Positions 8,404 through 16,304 of a DNA stretch of 64,000 nt are shown piece after piece. The position numbers were made by a program, and so were the translations under genes. The notes beneath the pieces are model-generated. The model saw only the letters and a program-made list of their open reading frames with translations, was not told the origin of the DNA and made no database searches. This DNA comes from Veillonella sp. KGMB01456. Lineage in GTDB: Bacteria; Bacillota; Negativicutes; Veillonellales; Veillonellaceae. The stretch spans positions 23,001 to 87,000 of the forward strand of contig NZ_JALKIG010000008.1 of assembly GCF_023051165.1 (NCBI RefSeq). Direction: 5' to 3'. How positions within the stretch are numbered: position 1 is the stretch's first letter; every line of letters begins with the position of its first letter.

Positions 8404-9696
8404 ATGGAAGGCATTACGGTTGAAGCGGCGCGAAGTAAATTATTGGATTTGGTAGCACAGTTACCGCCCCGAGAAACAGAGAATATTCCTTTAGAAGATG
8501 CGTTGGGCCGCGTTTTAAGCACAGAACTGACTGCCAAGACAAGTATTCCGCCATTTCGTAAGGCTCCTTATGATGGTTATGCCATTGTACATAGTGAAGG
8601 ACAATCGCAGTTTACGGTTATTGCCACAATCGGTGCGGGTGAAAAATATGAAGGCAAAGTTCTTCAAGGTGAAGCTGTGCGCATCATGACGGGCGCACCG
8701 GTGCCTGATGATTGTGACACCATTGTTATGCAGGAACGCTGCCGTTTGTGCTCCGATGATGGGATACCGTTGCAGCATTCGCAGGTGCGCGACGTAATGG
8801 AACCTATGGGTTACGATATTTTAGTAAACGGCGTTATTGAAAAAGGCGAAAATATTATTCCGGAAGGCGAAGAATGTGCCGAAGGGGATATATTGATGGA
8901 TGGTGGTGTTTTATTGGATGCAGGCCGTATGTCTGTAGCAGCCGGGCTCGGGCATCGACAATTGCCGGTATATAAAGAACCTAAGGTTGTAGTTTTAACT
9001 TCAGGTCGCGAAGTGGTGCCCCTTTCAGAAACGCTGCAAGGTGCTCAAATCTACAACTCTAATCTTTATATGCTGGAAGGTTTGTTGAAGGAGCAAGGGG
9101 TTACCGGTTTTAAAGCACATCATGTAAGTGACGATCCGGATAAGTTGGATGAAGAAATTGAAACAGTTCGTCAGTTGGCGGCTGATGCGGACTTAATTAT
9201 AAGCACCGGTGGTGTATCTGTGGGCCTCTTTGATTCTATGCCGGCGATTTATGAAGCCTTAGGGGCTGAAAAATTGTATGATCGCATCTTCATGCGTCCC
9301 GGTGCCGCTTCCTATGGCGGTGTGATTCGTCGTGAAAATGGTGGTCTTACTTTTTGCTTGGGCCTTTCCGGTAACCCTACAGCGGCGTATAATTGCTATC
9401 ATTTGTTAGTTTTACCGGTATTGCGTAGTTTGCAAGGACGACGCGATATCATGTTACCGGTAGTTATGTTAAAACTGGGCAGTGGCATTCACAAAAAGAA
9501 CCCCTTTGATCGTTATGTGCAAGGGGCCATTACCTGTGAATCAGGGGAAGCCGTGTTCATGCCGAATCGTGTATTCACTTCCAGTGCTTTACTGGGACTT
9601 GCCCACGCCAATGGTATGGCAAAATTGGAACAAGGTCAGCATAACTATGAAGAAGGGGATTTAGTGGCCGTATCGCTATTGAAGGCTCATGAATAA
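8404..9696 (+). CDS. moeA: Molybdopterin molybdenumtransferase
   Basis: Inserts molybdate into adenylylated molybdopterin in the cytosol. The length of 430 residues is normal. N-terminal PLEDALGRVL and PYDGYA, then GEAVRIMTGAPVP, the catalytic domain STGGVSVGLFD and GLSGNP, and a C-terminal beta domain are all present. In this copy the usual GGVSVGDYD-type motif reads GGVSVGLFD. GAGGAGGTGA precedes the ATG. It is probably in the mobAB transcription unit although 123 bp separate the genes. It supplies cofactor to molybdo-enzymes such as FdhF. Confidence 0.93.
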   Translation: MEGITVEAARSKLLDLVAQLPPRETENIPLEDALGRVLSTELTAKTSIPPFRKAPYDGYAIVHSEGQSQFTVIATIGAGEKYEGKVLQGEAVRIMTGAPVPDDCDTIVMQERCRLCSDDGIPLQHSQVRDVMEPMGYDILVNGVIEKGENIIPEGEECAEGDILMDGGVLLDAGRMSVAAGLGHRQLPVYKEPKVVVLTSGREVVPLSETLQGAQIYNSNLYMLEGLLKEQGVTGFKAHHVSDDPDKLDEEIETVRQLAADADLIISTGGVSVGLFDSMPAIYEALGAEKLYDRIFMRPGAASYGGVIRRENGGLTFCLGLSGNPTAAYNCYHLLVLPVLRSLQGRRDIMLPVVMLKLGSGIHKKNPFDRYVQGAITCESGEAVFMPNRVFTSSALLGLAHANGMAKLEQGQHNYEEGDLVAVSLLKAHE

Positions 9697-9704
9697 ATTC
9701 TTTT

Positions 9705-9836
9705 GTGGCAGCTCACCAATAAGGTTTACAAACTAACTATCGCCATCAGGATTCGATAAGGCTTATTAAAAATTTCTTATGACAACTCACCGATAAGGCC
9801 TATTAAAAAATCTCTTATGACAATTACCATAAGGCT
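9705..9836. repeat. 37-bp direct repeats downstream of moeA
   Basis: Two full copies start at 9755 and 9792 (GATAAGGCYTATTAAAAAW... ending TATGACAAYTMACC). Partial copies flank them on both sides (GCTCACCAATAAGG near 9710 and ATAAGGCTC near 9829). There is no dyad or coding content. Confidence 0.7.
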
Positions 9837-9871
9837 CAATTATCAGTAGCGATTTATGGGTATGCAACTAT

Positions 9872-9916
9872 AAAGGACATCTTCCGTGTTTTGTACATGT
9901 GACAGATGTCCTTTTT
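9872..9916 (+). terminator. Rho-independent terminator after moeA
   Basis: AAAGGACATCT pairs with AGATGTCCTTT and a T-tract follows. It ends the mobAB-moeA unit. Confidence 0.85.
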
Positions 9917-9995
9917 GTATAAACAATTATAAAAACGTATAATTAGTCATTCTATAGCAAATTGCAAGGAACGAACTTTTTTGATATAATAGAAA

Positions 9996-10150
9996 AGCTT
10001 CATGTTAATTCAAGGGTATTTCAAGCGTAGTTATAATCCATTGGAAGAAGTAAAACCAATGGTTTATAACTCTTTTTTATTTTCTCCTTATTCTAAAACT
10101 ATGACTTGAGATTTGCCTATCTCAAGTCGAATTACCCTTGAATTAATGAA
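9996..10150. other. Three-way-junction structured element upstream of the symporter
   Basis: The closing stem is a perfect 14 bp: 10005-10018 TTAATTCAAGGGTA with 10133-10146 TACCCTTGAATTAA, extended outward by AGCTTCA/TGAAGGCT. Inside are two hairpins. 10029-10044 pairs with 10056-10071 (15 of 16 bp) and is followed by CTTTTTT. 10103-10112 pairs with 10119-10128 (perfect 10 bp, loop TTGCCT). It ends about 50 bp before the symporter start. It could be a cis-acting leader RNA, a terminator/attenuator, or a small mobile repeat. It shares no core with the CGACTY/YAGGAG family. Confidence 0.7.
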
Positions 10151-10198
10151 GGCTCATTTGAAATAATTTATATGTATGCGAAAAAGGAAGTGATTGCA

Positions 10199-11482
10199 TT
10201 GGCTATGTTAAAAAAATTAAGTCTGGCTTCATGGATTATTATCGGCTTAGTGGCAGGCGTTATCGTGGGCGGCGTAGCTCCGGAGTTTGCCAAAAGTCTA
10301 AAACCATTGGGCGATGTATTTATCCGCATGATTAAAATGATCGTGGTACCGCTCATTTTTAGTTCCTTGGTCATGGGGATTGCCGGAACCGGTGATTTCA
10401 AAAAACTCGGACGTTTGGGCGGTAAAGCGATTTTATGGTTCGAATTTGCTACCAGTTTGGCATTAATCGTAGGCTTATTTGCCGTTAATGTCATGGAACC
10501 GGGCGTTGGCGTAGCTTTAACGCAAAACGGTGCTTCCGAAGTAGTTAATAAAGCGGCGTCTGCTCACGGTATCGACCATGTTGAAATGCTCGTTAATATC
10601 GTTCCGACCAATATCGTTGATGCTATGGGACGTGGCGATATGCTCCAGATTATTTTCTTCAGTTGTTTATTCGCCATTGCCGCAGCCAGCACGGGTAAAG
10701 ACGGCCGTCAAATCATCGACTTATCCAAAGATTTGGCACACATTATGTTCAAAGTTACTCATTATATTATGTATGTGTCGCCAATCGGTATTTTCGGCGC
10801 CATTGCCTACACGGTAGGTGAATTCGGCCTCGGTATGTTATTACCGCTTTTAAAACTCGTTCTTTGTTTATACTTAGCCTTGATTCTATTCTTGGTCATC
10901 GTAATTTCCATTGCCTCTTTTTTGACAAAAACCAATTTATTCCCGTTGTTAAAAGTCTTAAAAGAACCATTGGTATTGGCATTCTCTACGGCAGCCAGTG
11001 AAGCGGCGTTGCCGATTGCCATGGAAAAATTGGAACGCGCCGGCCTTCCTAAACACATTGTAAGTTTCGTGTTGCCGTTAGGTTATACCTTCAACTTGGA
11101 CGGCTCCACCTTGTATAGTGCGTTAGCTGTTGTATTTATCTCGCAGGTTTACGGTATTCCGTTCCCATTGGAATTACAGTTGTTGATGCTTGTTACCTTG
11201 ATGCTTTCTACAAAAGGCATCGCCGCGGTACCGGGTGCATCTCTTATCGTAATTGCCGGTACGGCGGCCGCTTTCGGTTTGCCGGTAGAGGGCATTGCCA
11301 TTATCCTCGGTGTTGACCGTATTCTTGATATGGCCCGCACCTTCTGTAACGTAACCGGTAACTGTGTGGCCGCAGCCGTTGTGGCTCGTTGGGAAAACGA
11401 AATCTCTGCCGATGACTTGGCTAAACGCATGAAAGAACCGTTTAGTGAGGAAGAATTGGAGAACTTAGAATTCTCGAAATAA
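10199..11482 (+). CDS. Dicarboxylate/amino acid:cation symporter (DAACS family)
   Basis: Inner-membrane sodium- or proton-coupled transporter of about 427 residues. Hallmarks are the HP1-like serine stretch STAASEAALP, the PLGYTFNLDGSTLY motif, and DRILDMARTFCNVTGN near the C-terminus, where the Asp, Arg and Asn residues contact amino-dicarboxylate substrates. It may import glutamate, aspartate or C4-dicarboxylates; sequence alone does not decide. I prefer TTG 10199 (seven bases after GGAAGTG); ATG 10205 is the alternative. The upstream structured element may regulate it. Confidence 0.9.
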   Translation: MAMLKKLSLASWIIIGLVAGVIVGGVAPEFAKSLKPLGDVFIRMIKMIVVPLIFSSLVMGIAGTGDFKKLGRLGGKAILWFEFATSLALIVGLFAVNVMEPGVGVALTQNGASEVVNKAASAHGIDHVEMLVNIVPTNIVDAMGRGDMLQIIFFSCLFAIAAASTGKDGRQIIDLSKDLAHIMFKVTHYIMYVSPIGIFGAIAYTVGEFGLGMLLPLLKLVLCLYLALILFLVIVISIASFLTKTNLFPLLKVLKEPLVLAFSTAASEAALPIAMEKLERAGLPKHIVSFVLPLGYTFNLDGSTLYSALAVVFISQVYGIPFPLELQLLMLVTLMLSTKGIAAVPGASLIVIAGTAAAFGLPVEGIAIILGVDRILDMARTFCNVTGNCVAAAVVARWENEISADDLAKRMKEPFSEEELENLEFSK

Positions 11483-11503
11483 AGTTTTCGAAATGAAATA
11501 GTT

Positions 11504-11712
11504 GTCGGTGCGGTAAACGGCCGTTGCATAGTTATTTTGCGGTCGCCATGATACCGATAGACACTCAAAAACCCCTATACCTATCTACTCCCGGGCTCTT
11601 TCAGTGCAAAGGTCGTGTGATAGGTATAGGGGCTTTTTTCGCTTCTTTCATAGGCATTTATGGCAACCCTGTAAAATATCTATACTCACTGGCCGTTTCA
11701 AAGCACCGGCAC
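11504..11712. repeat. Nested long hairpin, copy 3
   Basis: A roughly 210-nt imperfect inverted repeat. Outer arms are GTCGGTGCGGTAAACGGCC (11504-11522) and GGCCGTTTCAAAGCACCGGC (11691-11710). The middle stem 11567-11585 pairs with 11619-11639 with one bulge. Read on the minus strand the apex is ACGACCTTTGCACTGAAAGAGCCCGGGAGT-like, the family core. The T-rich 3' side could terminate the symporter transcript. Confidence 0.78.
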
Positions 11713-11807
11713 CGTATTTACATTTCTCAGTGGGGGGAAGGGTAACTCCTCCACGGCGTGAGATGATAATACGCTGTTGGTGCTTGTAATCACGTTTAAT
11801 CGCTAAA

Positions 11808-11953
11808 CGGCTCGGATATTTAGCTTAAAATTGAGATGATATAAGATACGAAAGGCACTATCCCATTACGCGACTCTTGCTCTGAAAGAGCGTAGGAGCA
11901 TATGGGATAGTGCCTTTCGTATACCCACAATTAAAGTCTGAATATCCGAGCCG
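11808..11953. repeat. Nested long hairpin, copy 4
   Basis: The outer arm is a perfect 13 bp: 11808-11820 CGGCTCGGATATT with 11941-11953. The middle stem is a perfect 21 bp: 11846-11866 with 11902-11922. The apex is CGCGACTCTTG, inner hairpin GCTCT-GAA-AGAGC, and GTAGGAGCA. It is adjacent to copy 3 but in the opposite orientation. The two copies fill most of 11483-12010, where no gene is supported. Confidence 0.83.
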
Positions 11954-12010
11954 GAATCAGTGGTTTGAACGTGTTACTTCACCAACAGATATTTTATTGA
12001 ACAAAATTCA

Positions 12011-12040
12011 TTGACTTCCATTCAGTGAATGTGATACAAT
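12011..12040 (+). promoter_or_regulatory. tetR promoter with embedded palindromic operator
   Basis: TTGACT (12011-12016) and TACAAT (12035-12040) are 18 bp apart. The spacer contains the perfect odd palindrome CATTCAGTGAATG (12019-12031), placed as an autorepression operator for the TetR protein encoded immediately downstream. Confidence 0.65.
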
Positions 12041-12074
12041 GTACACATAGTTCGAAAAGATTGGATGTGATGAT

Positions 12075-12674
12075 ATGAATAATCGGCAGTTGGCTGCCTT
12101 GGAAACAAAGAAAAATTTATTGGCGGCGGCTAAGAAGATTATTAGAGAAAAAGGTCTTGTAAATACTTCGGTGGCGGAGATTGCAAAAGCTGCAGGCGTT
12201 GCCAACGGCACGTTTTATACATATTTTAAACGTAAGGAAGATATAGTATATGAACTTGGCCTTGAAATATATGAGGAGCTTATAGAGAGAGCTAAGAATT
12301 ATGAAGGAACATTTTTAGAGCGACTTACATTTTTTATGACGAGTTTTTCGGCAGATATCGAAAAAAGCAGTTTAAAGCTTTGCCAGGAATGGGTACGCAA
12401 TACTGTGAATCCAAATTTAGTCGAAAATCCTGAGCATCGTAATAAAATATATATGGATATAAACACAGTGAAGTCTTTATTGGAAGGTGGTGTTGCTCGC
12501 GGGGAGTTGAAGGCCGATACGCCGGTAGATGTTTTGGCGCATACAATTATAGATATCTTGTATGGTCAGATGCTCTGTTGGAATATGACTGACGGTGCCT
12601 ATAGTTTTAAGGAAAGAACCAAAGAGTTTTGTAATATATTTTTAAAATCGTTAATGACACCTTATATTGTGTAA
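12075..12674 (+). CDS. TetR/AcrR-family transcriptional regulator
   Basis: DNA-binding homodimeric repressor, 199 residues. The helix-turn-helix lies at about residues 29-55 (SVAEIAKAAGVANGTFYTYFKRKEDI), with an all-helical ligand domain after it. It sits 25 bp upstream of two aldo/keto reductases on the same strand, so it probably controls them together with itself through the palindrome in its promoter. The inducer is unknown; an electrophilic aldehyde would suit the regulated enzymes. Confidence 0.9.
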   Translation: MNNRQLAALETKKNLLAAAKKIIREKGLVNTSVAEIAKAAGVANGTFYTYFKRKEDIVYELGLEIYEELIERAKNYEGTFLERLTFFMTSFSADIEKSSLKLCQEWVRNTVNPNLVENPEHRNKIYMDINTVKSLLEGGVARGELKADTPVDVLAHTIIDILYGQMLCWNMTDGAYSFKERTKEFCNIFLKSLMTPYIV

Positions 12675-12699
12675 AAATTGACAAAAAGGAGAGATACTT

Positions 12700-13569
12700 A
12701 TGACTACAAAGATTCCTACAGTTACATTGAATGATGGCGTGAAAATTCCGGTATACGGTTTTGGTACATTCCGGATTCCTGCTGACGGCAGCACCTATAA
12801 AGCAGTACGTGAAGCTTTGGACTTGGGCATTCGCCATATTGATACGGCCGTTGCTTATTTTAATGAAGCAGAAGTGGGGAAAGCAGTTCGCGAAAGCGGC
12901 ATTCCTCGTGAAGAAATTTTTGTTACCAGCAAACTTTGGTTACAAGATTATGGCTACGAAGCGGCTAAAAAGGGGATTGAAACATCCCTTCGTAAATTAG
13001 GCCTGGATTACATGGATTTGTATTTGATTCATCAGCCATACGGTGATGTGCCGGGGGCTTGGCGTGCCATGGAAGAGGCGAAAGCTGAAGGCAAGATTCG
13101 CTCCCTTGGTGTAAGTAATATGACGCCGAAGATTTGGAATCAGTTTGTGCCGCAGTTTAAAACGATGCCGTTCGTTAATCAGGTGGAATTCAATCCATAT
13201 TATCAGCAAAAAGATATCCGCGCTATTATGGCCGAACATGATGTGAAATTAGAAGGCTGGGGTCCATTGGGGCAGGGGAATGCTAATTTGTTGAAGGACC
13301 CTGTGATTACAAAAATTGCGGATGCTCATGGTAAAAACGCCGGCCAGGTTATTCTTCGTTTCGAAGTGCAGGAAGGGATTATCGTTTTCCCTAAATCCAC
13401 GAAGCCGGAACGAATCAAGAGCAATATGGATATTTTTGACTTTGAATTGACCGAGAGCGAAATGAATGAAATGCGTGGTCTTGACACCGGTAAGGGCGTA
13501 CACAACCCTGATAATGAAGGTGTAGCCGAGTTTTTACTTGCAAACTATGATGTGCATGCCAACGACTAA
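12700..13569 (+). CDS. Aldo/keto reductase, second paralog
   Basis: AKR5-like reductase of 289 residues with the tetrad Asp48, Tyr53, Lys78, His111 and the cofactor motif VFPKSTKPERI. AAGGAG precedes the ATG. It is co-oriented with tetR (25 bp) and the third AKR (about 45 bp), a likely three-gene operon for aldehyde or ketone reduction. It is clearly homologous to the AKR at 461-1339 (shared IDTA..YFNEAEVG and SGIPREEIF). Confidence 0.92.
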   Translation: MTTKIPTVTLNDGVKIPVYGFGTFRIPADGSTYKAVREALDLGIRHIDTAVAYFNEAEVGKAVRESGIPREEIFVTSKLWLQDYGYEAAKKGIETSLRKLGLDYMDLYLIHQPYGDVPGAWRAMEEAKAEGKIRSLGVSNMTPKIWNQFVPQFKTMPFVNQVEFNPYYQQKDIRAIMAEHDVKLEGWGPLGQGNANLLKDPVITKIADAHGKNAGQVILRFEVQEGIIVFPKSTKPERIKSNMDIFDFELTESEMNEMRGLDTGKGVHNPDNEGVAEFLLANYDVHAND

Positions 13570-13614
13570 TTAATATTTACATAGTCAAGGAGATATAGAA
13601 TAAGGAGAGAAATT

Positions 13615-14460
13615 ATGGAATACAGAGAGTTATATAATGGTGTAAAAATTCCGATGCTTGGTTACGGTGTTTTTCAGATTCCGGACCATGAAGAAGCTAA
13701 AAAATCCGTGGCAACGGCTTTGAAAAACGGTTACCGTTTGATTGATACGGCTCAGGCCTATTTGAATGAAACGGCTGTTGGCGAAGCGATTAAAGAAAGT
13801 GGCATTCCGCGCGAAGAAATTTTCATTACCACCAAAGTTTGGGTTCAAGATTATTCGTATGAAAAGACTATCAAAGCGGTGGAATTGTCGTTGGAACGTC
13901 TTGGTGTAGAGTATATTGACCTTATGCTCCTACATCAGCCAATCGGTGATTATATTAATGCGTGGAAGGCTCTTGAAAAGTTATATAAAGAGGGCAAATT
14001 GAGAGCTATCGGCATGGCTAATTGCTATCCGCACGTAATTGCTGATCTTTGCATGACATTTGAAATTAAACCGATGATTAACCAAGTGGAATTACATCCG
14101 TTTTTTCAACAACAGCTTAACCTTGATACAATGAAGGAATACGGCGTTATACCGGAAGCTTGGGGACCTTTTAACGAAGGTAAACGTAATTTATTTACCG
14201 ATCCGATTTTGACGGCCATTGGTAAAAAATACAATAAAACAGCGGCACAGGTTGCTTTGCGCTGGAATATTCAACGTGGCGTTATTGTAATTCCTAAATC
14301 AGTTCGGGAAGAACGTATGCAACAAAACATAGATGTCTTTGATTTTGAACTTTCTCAGGAAGATATGGATCAAATCAAGACAATGGATATCGGCCATAGC
14401 GAAATCGTAAATCACTTTGACCCTGAATTTGTGAAGATGTTGCATAATCATAAAGTATGA
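13615..14460 (+). CDS. Aldo/keto reductase, third paralog
   Basis: 281 residues, tetrad Asp44, Tyr49, Lys74, His107. It keeps the SGIPREEIF and LLHQPIGDY motifs and is closer to the first paralog than to its operon neighbour in the C-terminal half (AWGPFNEGKRNLFTDP versus ASFAEGRNNIFTNP). GGAG precedes the ATG. It is the last gene of the tetR-AKR unit, ending directly in hairpin copy 5. Confidence 0.92.
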   Translation: MEYRELYNGVKIPMLGYGVFQIPDHEEAKKSVATALKNGYRLIDTAQAYLNETAVGEAIKESGIPREEIFITTKVWVQDYSYEKTIKAVELSLERLGVEYIDLMLLHQPIGDYINAWKALEKLYKEGKLRAIGMANCYPHVIADLCMTFEIKPMINQVELHPFFQQQLNLDTMKEYGVIPEAWGPFNEGKRNLFTDPILTAIGKKYNKTAAQVALRWNIQRGVIVIPKSVREERMQQNIDVFDFELSQEDMDQIKTMDIGHSEIVNHFDPEFVKMLHNHKV

Positions 14461-14464
14461 TAGT

Positions 14465-14670
14465 CGGCCGTGAGGTAAAAAGCTATCGCACAGTAATTTT
14501 TCGGTCGCAGTAATACTTTGGGACTTAAAAATCCCCCTACCTATCTACTCCTGGGCTCTTCCAGAGCAAAAGTCGCGAGATAGGTAGGGGGATTTTTGCG
14601 TTATTATCATAAGCATTTACTGCTATGCCGAAAAATTACATCTGCAAAAAGCTTTTTCCAATCACGGCCG
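14465..14670. repeat. Nested long hairpin, copy 5
   Basis: The outer arm is CGGCCGTGA (14465-14473) with TCACGGCCG (14662-14670). Further paired blocks include GTAATTTTTCGG with CCGAAAAATTAC. The middle stem is a perfect 20 bp: 14527-14546 with 14578-14597. The minus-strand apex is CGCGACTTTTG, inner hairpin GCTCT-GGA-AGAGC, and CCAGGAG. It starts five bases after the AKR stop and may serve as its terminator. Confidence 0.82.
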
Positions 14671-14770
14671 GCGTATTCATACCTAAGATTTGGGGCAGTG
14701 AGTAGAGAGTAAATATCCTATATTGATCTTCGGATATATAAAACAGAGCCTGCTAGAATAATTCTTTAGA

Positions 14771-14799
14771 TTGACTTTTAATGTCGACATCCCTATAAT
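14771..14799 (+). promoter_or_regulatory. Promoter of the APC permease with palindrome in spacer
   Basis: TTGACT (14771-14776), 17-bp spacer, TATAAT (14794-14799). The spacer contains the perfect palindrome ATGTCGACAT (14781-14790), a candidate operator for an unidentified regulator. Confidence 0.7.
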
Positions 14800-14831
14800 A
14801 AGGACAAAGTTTTGATTAGGGAGGACATTAA

Positions 14832-16118
14832 ATGAATGATAAAAAGTGGAATTTACAAACAATCGTTCTGTACGGGATTAACAGTGTTATAGGTAGTGGA
14901 ATTTTTTTGCTACCGGGTTCAGCCTATGATCATTTAGGCCCGGCTAGCCTTTTGGCCTATTTATTTGTGTTTGTTTTGGTTATGTCTATTGCTCTTTGTT
15001 TTGCGGAGTGCGGCAGTATGTTTGAACAGTCCGGTGGACCATATCTTTACGCGAAACAAGCATTTGGGGATTTCTTTGGGTATGAAGTAGGGGTTATGAA
15101 ATGGATTGTTAGTATAATCGCCTGGGCGACTATGGCCGTTGGCTTTTCCACTGCTTTATCAGCATTGATTCCGCAAATTGCCTCTCCTGTATTGCAAAAG
15201 ACTATAGCTATCGGGATAATTCTTACTTTAAGCTTGGTTAATCTTTTAGGGATAAATATTATGGCGTATTTAAATAATATTGCTACTGTAGCGAAACTAA
15301 TTCCTATGGCAATATTTATTTTAGGGGGAATTTGGTATGTAGAGGGAAGCAATTATACTCCATTTATCCCGGCAGATTTGACAATTAACTCTGTGTCCAC
15401 AGCTTTTATTATTGTATTTTTTGCTTTTACAGGTTTTGAAAACTTAGGTGTAGCTGCCGGGGATATGGAGAATCCAAAAAGGAATGTTCCGTTGGCTTTA
15501 ATCATATCCATGTCTTTCGTATCGGTAGTCTATTTTTTCGTTCAGTTTAACTGTGTTGGTATTTTGGGCGCTGATTTAGGCGGAACGAAAACGCCCGTAG
15601 CAGATGCTATGGGGCGTGTTTGGGGGAGTAACGGCTTGTTGCTGGTAACGCTGGGGACCTTAATATCTATAGGCGGGTTGAATATTGCAAGTTCTTTTAA
15701 TACGCCACGATGTGCTCAAGCATTGGCAGAAGGCAGACTGTTACCTAAATTTATGATGAAAAATAATAAATATAATGTGCCTTATATTTCGGTGCTTATT
15801 ACAGGAGGATTGGCCATTTTATTAACCTTGACAGGAAGCTTTGCAGAACTAGCCGCAATTAGTGTTATCAGTCGATTTAGTCAATATATTCCGACTTGTA
15901 TTGCTGTTCCAGTTTTAAGGAAAAAGAGTTTTGGTCATGCAGGTTATAAAGTGCCGTTTGGGCTATTAGTTCCGGCAATTGCAGTAGTTGCTAGTTTATG
16001 GCTCTTAGCTAATGCAGATTTATATAAATTAGTAACCGGCCTTGGTGCGATGGTTCTTGTTGCACCTTTGTATATTCTTATGAAGAAATATAGTTCAGTT
16101 GAAAATAGCCGGCCGTGA
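14832..16118 (+). CDS. APC-family amino acid permease
   Basis: Twelve-helix inner-membrane amino acid transporter, 428 residues. The first helix has the substrate-binding GINSVIGSGIFLLPG signature, and helix 6 has FFAFTGFENLGVAAGDMENP, the APC consensus. GGGAGG precedes the ATG. The substrate is not assignable from these motifs. It lies between the AKR operon and the formate dehydrogenase locus, and could feed amino acid catabolism such as the histidine pathway downstream, but that is inference. Confidence 0.9.
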   Translation: MNDKKWNLQTIVLYGINSVIGSGIFLLPGSAYDHLGPASLLAYLFVFVLVMSIALCFAECGSMFEQSGGPYLYAKQAFGDFFGYEVGVMKWIVSIIAWATMAVGFSTALSALIPQIASPVLQKTIAIGIILTLSLVNLLGINIMAYLNNIATVAKLIPMAIFILGGIWYVEGSNYTPFIPADLTINSVSTAFIIVFFAFTGFENLGVAAGDMENPKRNVPLALIISMSFVSVVYFFVQFNCVGILGADLGGTKTPVADAMGRVWGSNGLLLVTLGTLISIGGLNIASSFNTPRCAQALAEGRLLPKFMMKNNKYNVPYISVLITGGLAILLTLTGSFAELAAISVISRFSQYIPTCIAVPVLRKKSFGHAGYKVPFGLLVPAIAVVASLWLLANADLYKLVTGLGAMVLVAPLYILMKKYSSVENSRP

Positions 16119-16242
16119 GAGGAGGGCTTATAAATGAGATTGAATTATGTAAATAATTAATTATGCTAAATAAGCATAATTGAAAAAAGGAATTTGCAAT
16201 TACGATATAGAATTTACTTGTATCAGCAACTTTTGTTGACTT

Positions 16243-16275
16243 GTTAGTTTAGACGTATTAGTTTAGACATATTAG
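16243..16275 (+). promoter_or_regulatory. 14-bp direct repeats upstream of fdhF
   Basis: TTAGTTTAGACGTA is followed directly by TTAGTTTAGACATA and then TTAGG, overlapping the expected promoter (TTGACT at 16236-16241). It resembles a repeated operator. The core TTAGACGTA recurs upstream of ftcD at 21456-21464. Confidence 0.45.
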
Positions 16276-16304
16276 GGAATTCAAGTGAATTGAGAGGCTA
16301 TACT

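Noticed and set aside
9755..9828. CRISPR-like direct repeats
   Set aside because: The two 37-bp units are directly adjacent with no spacers.
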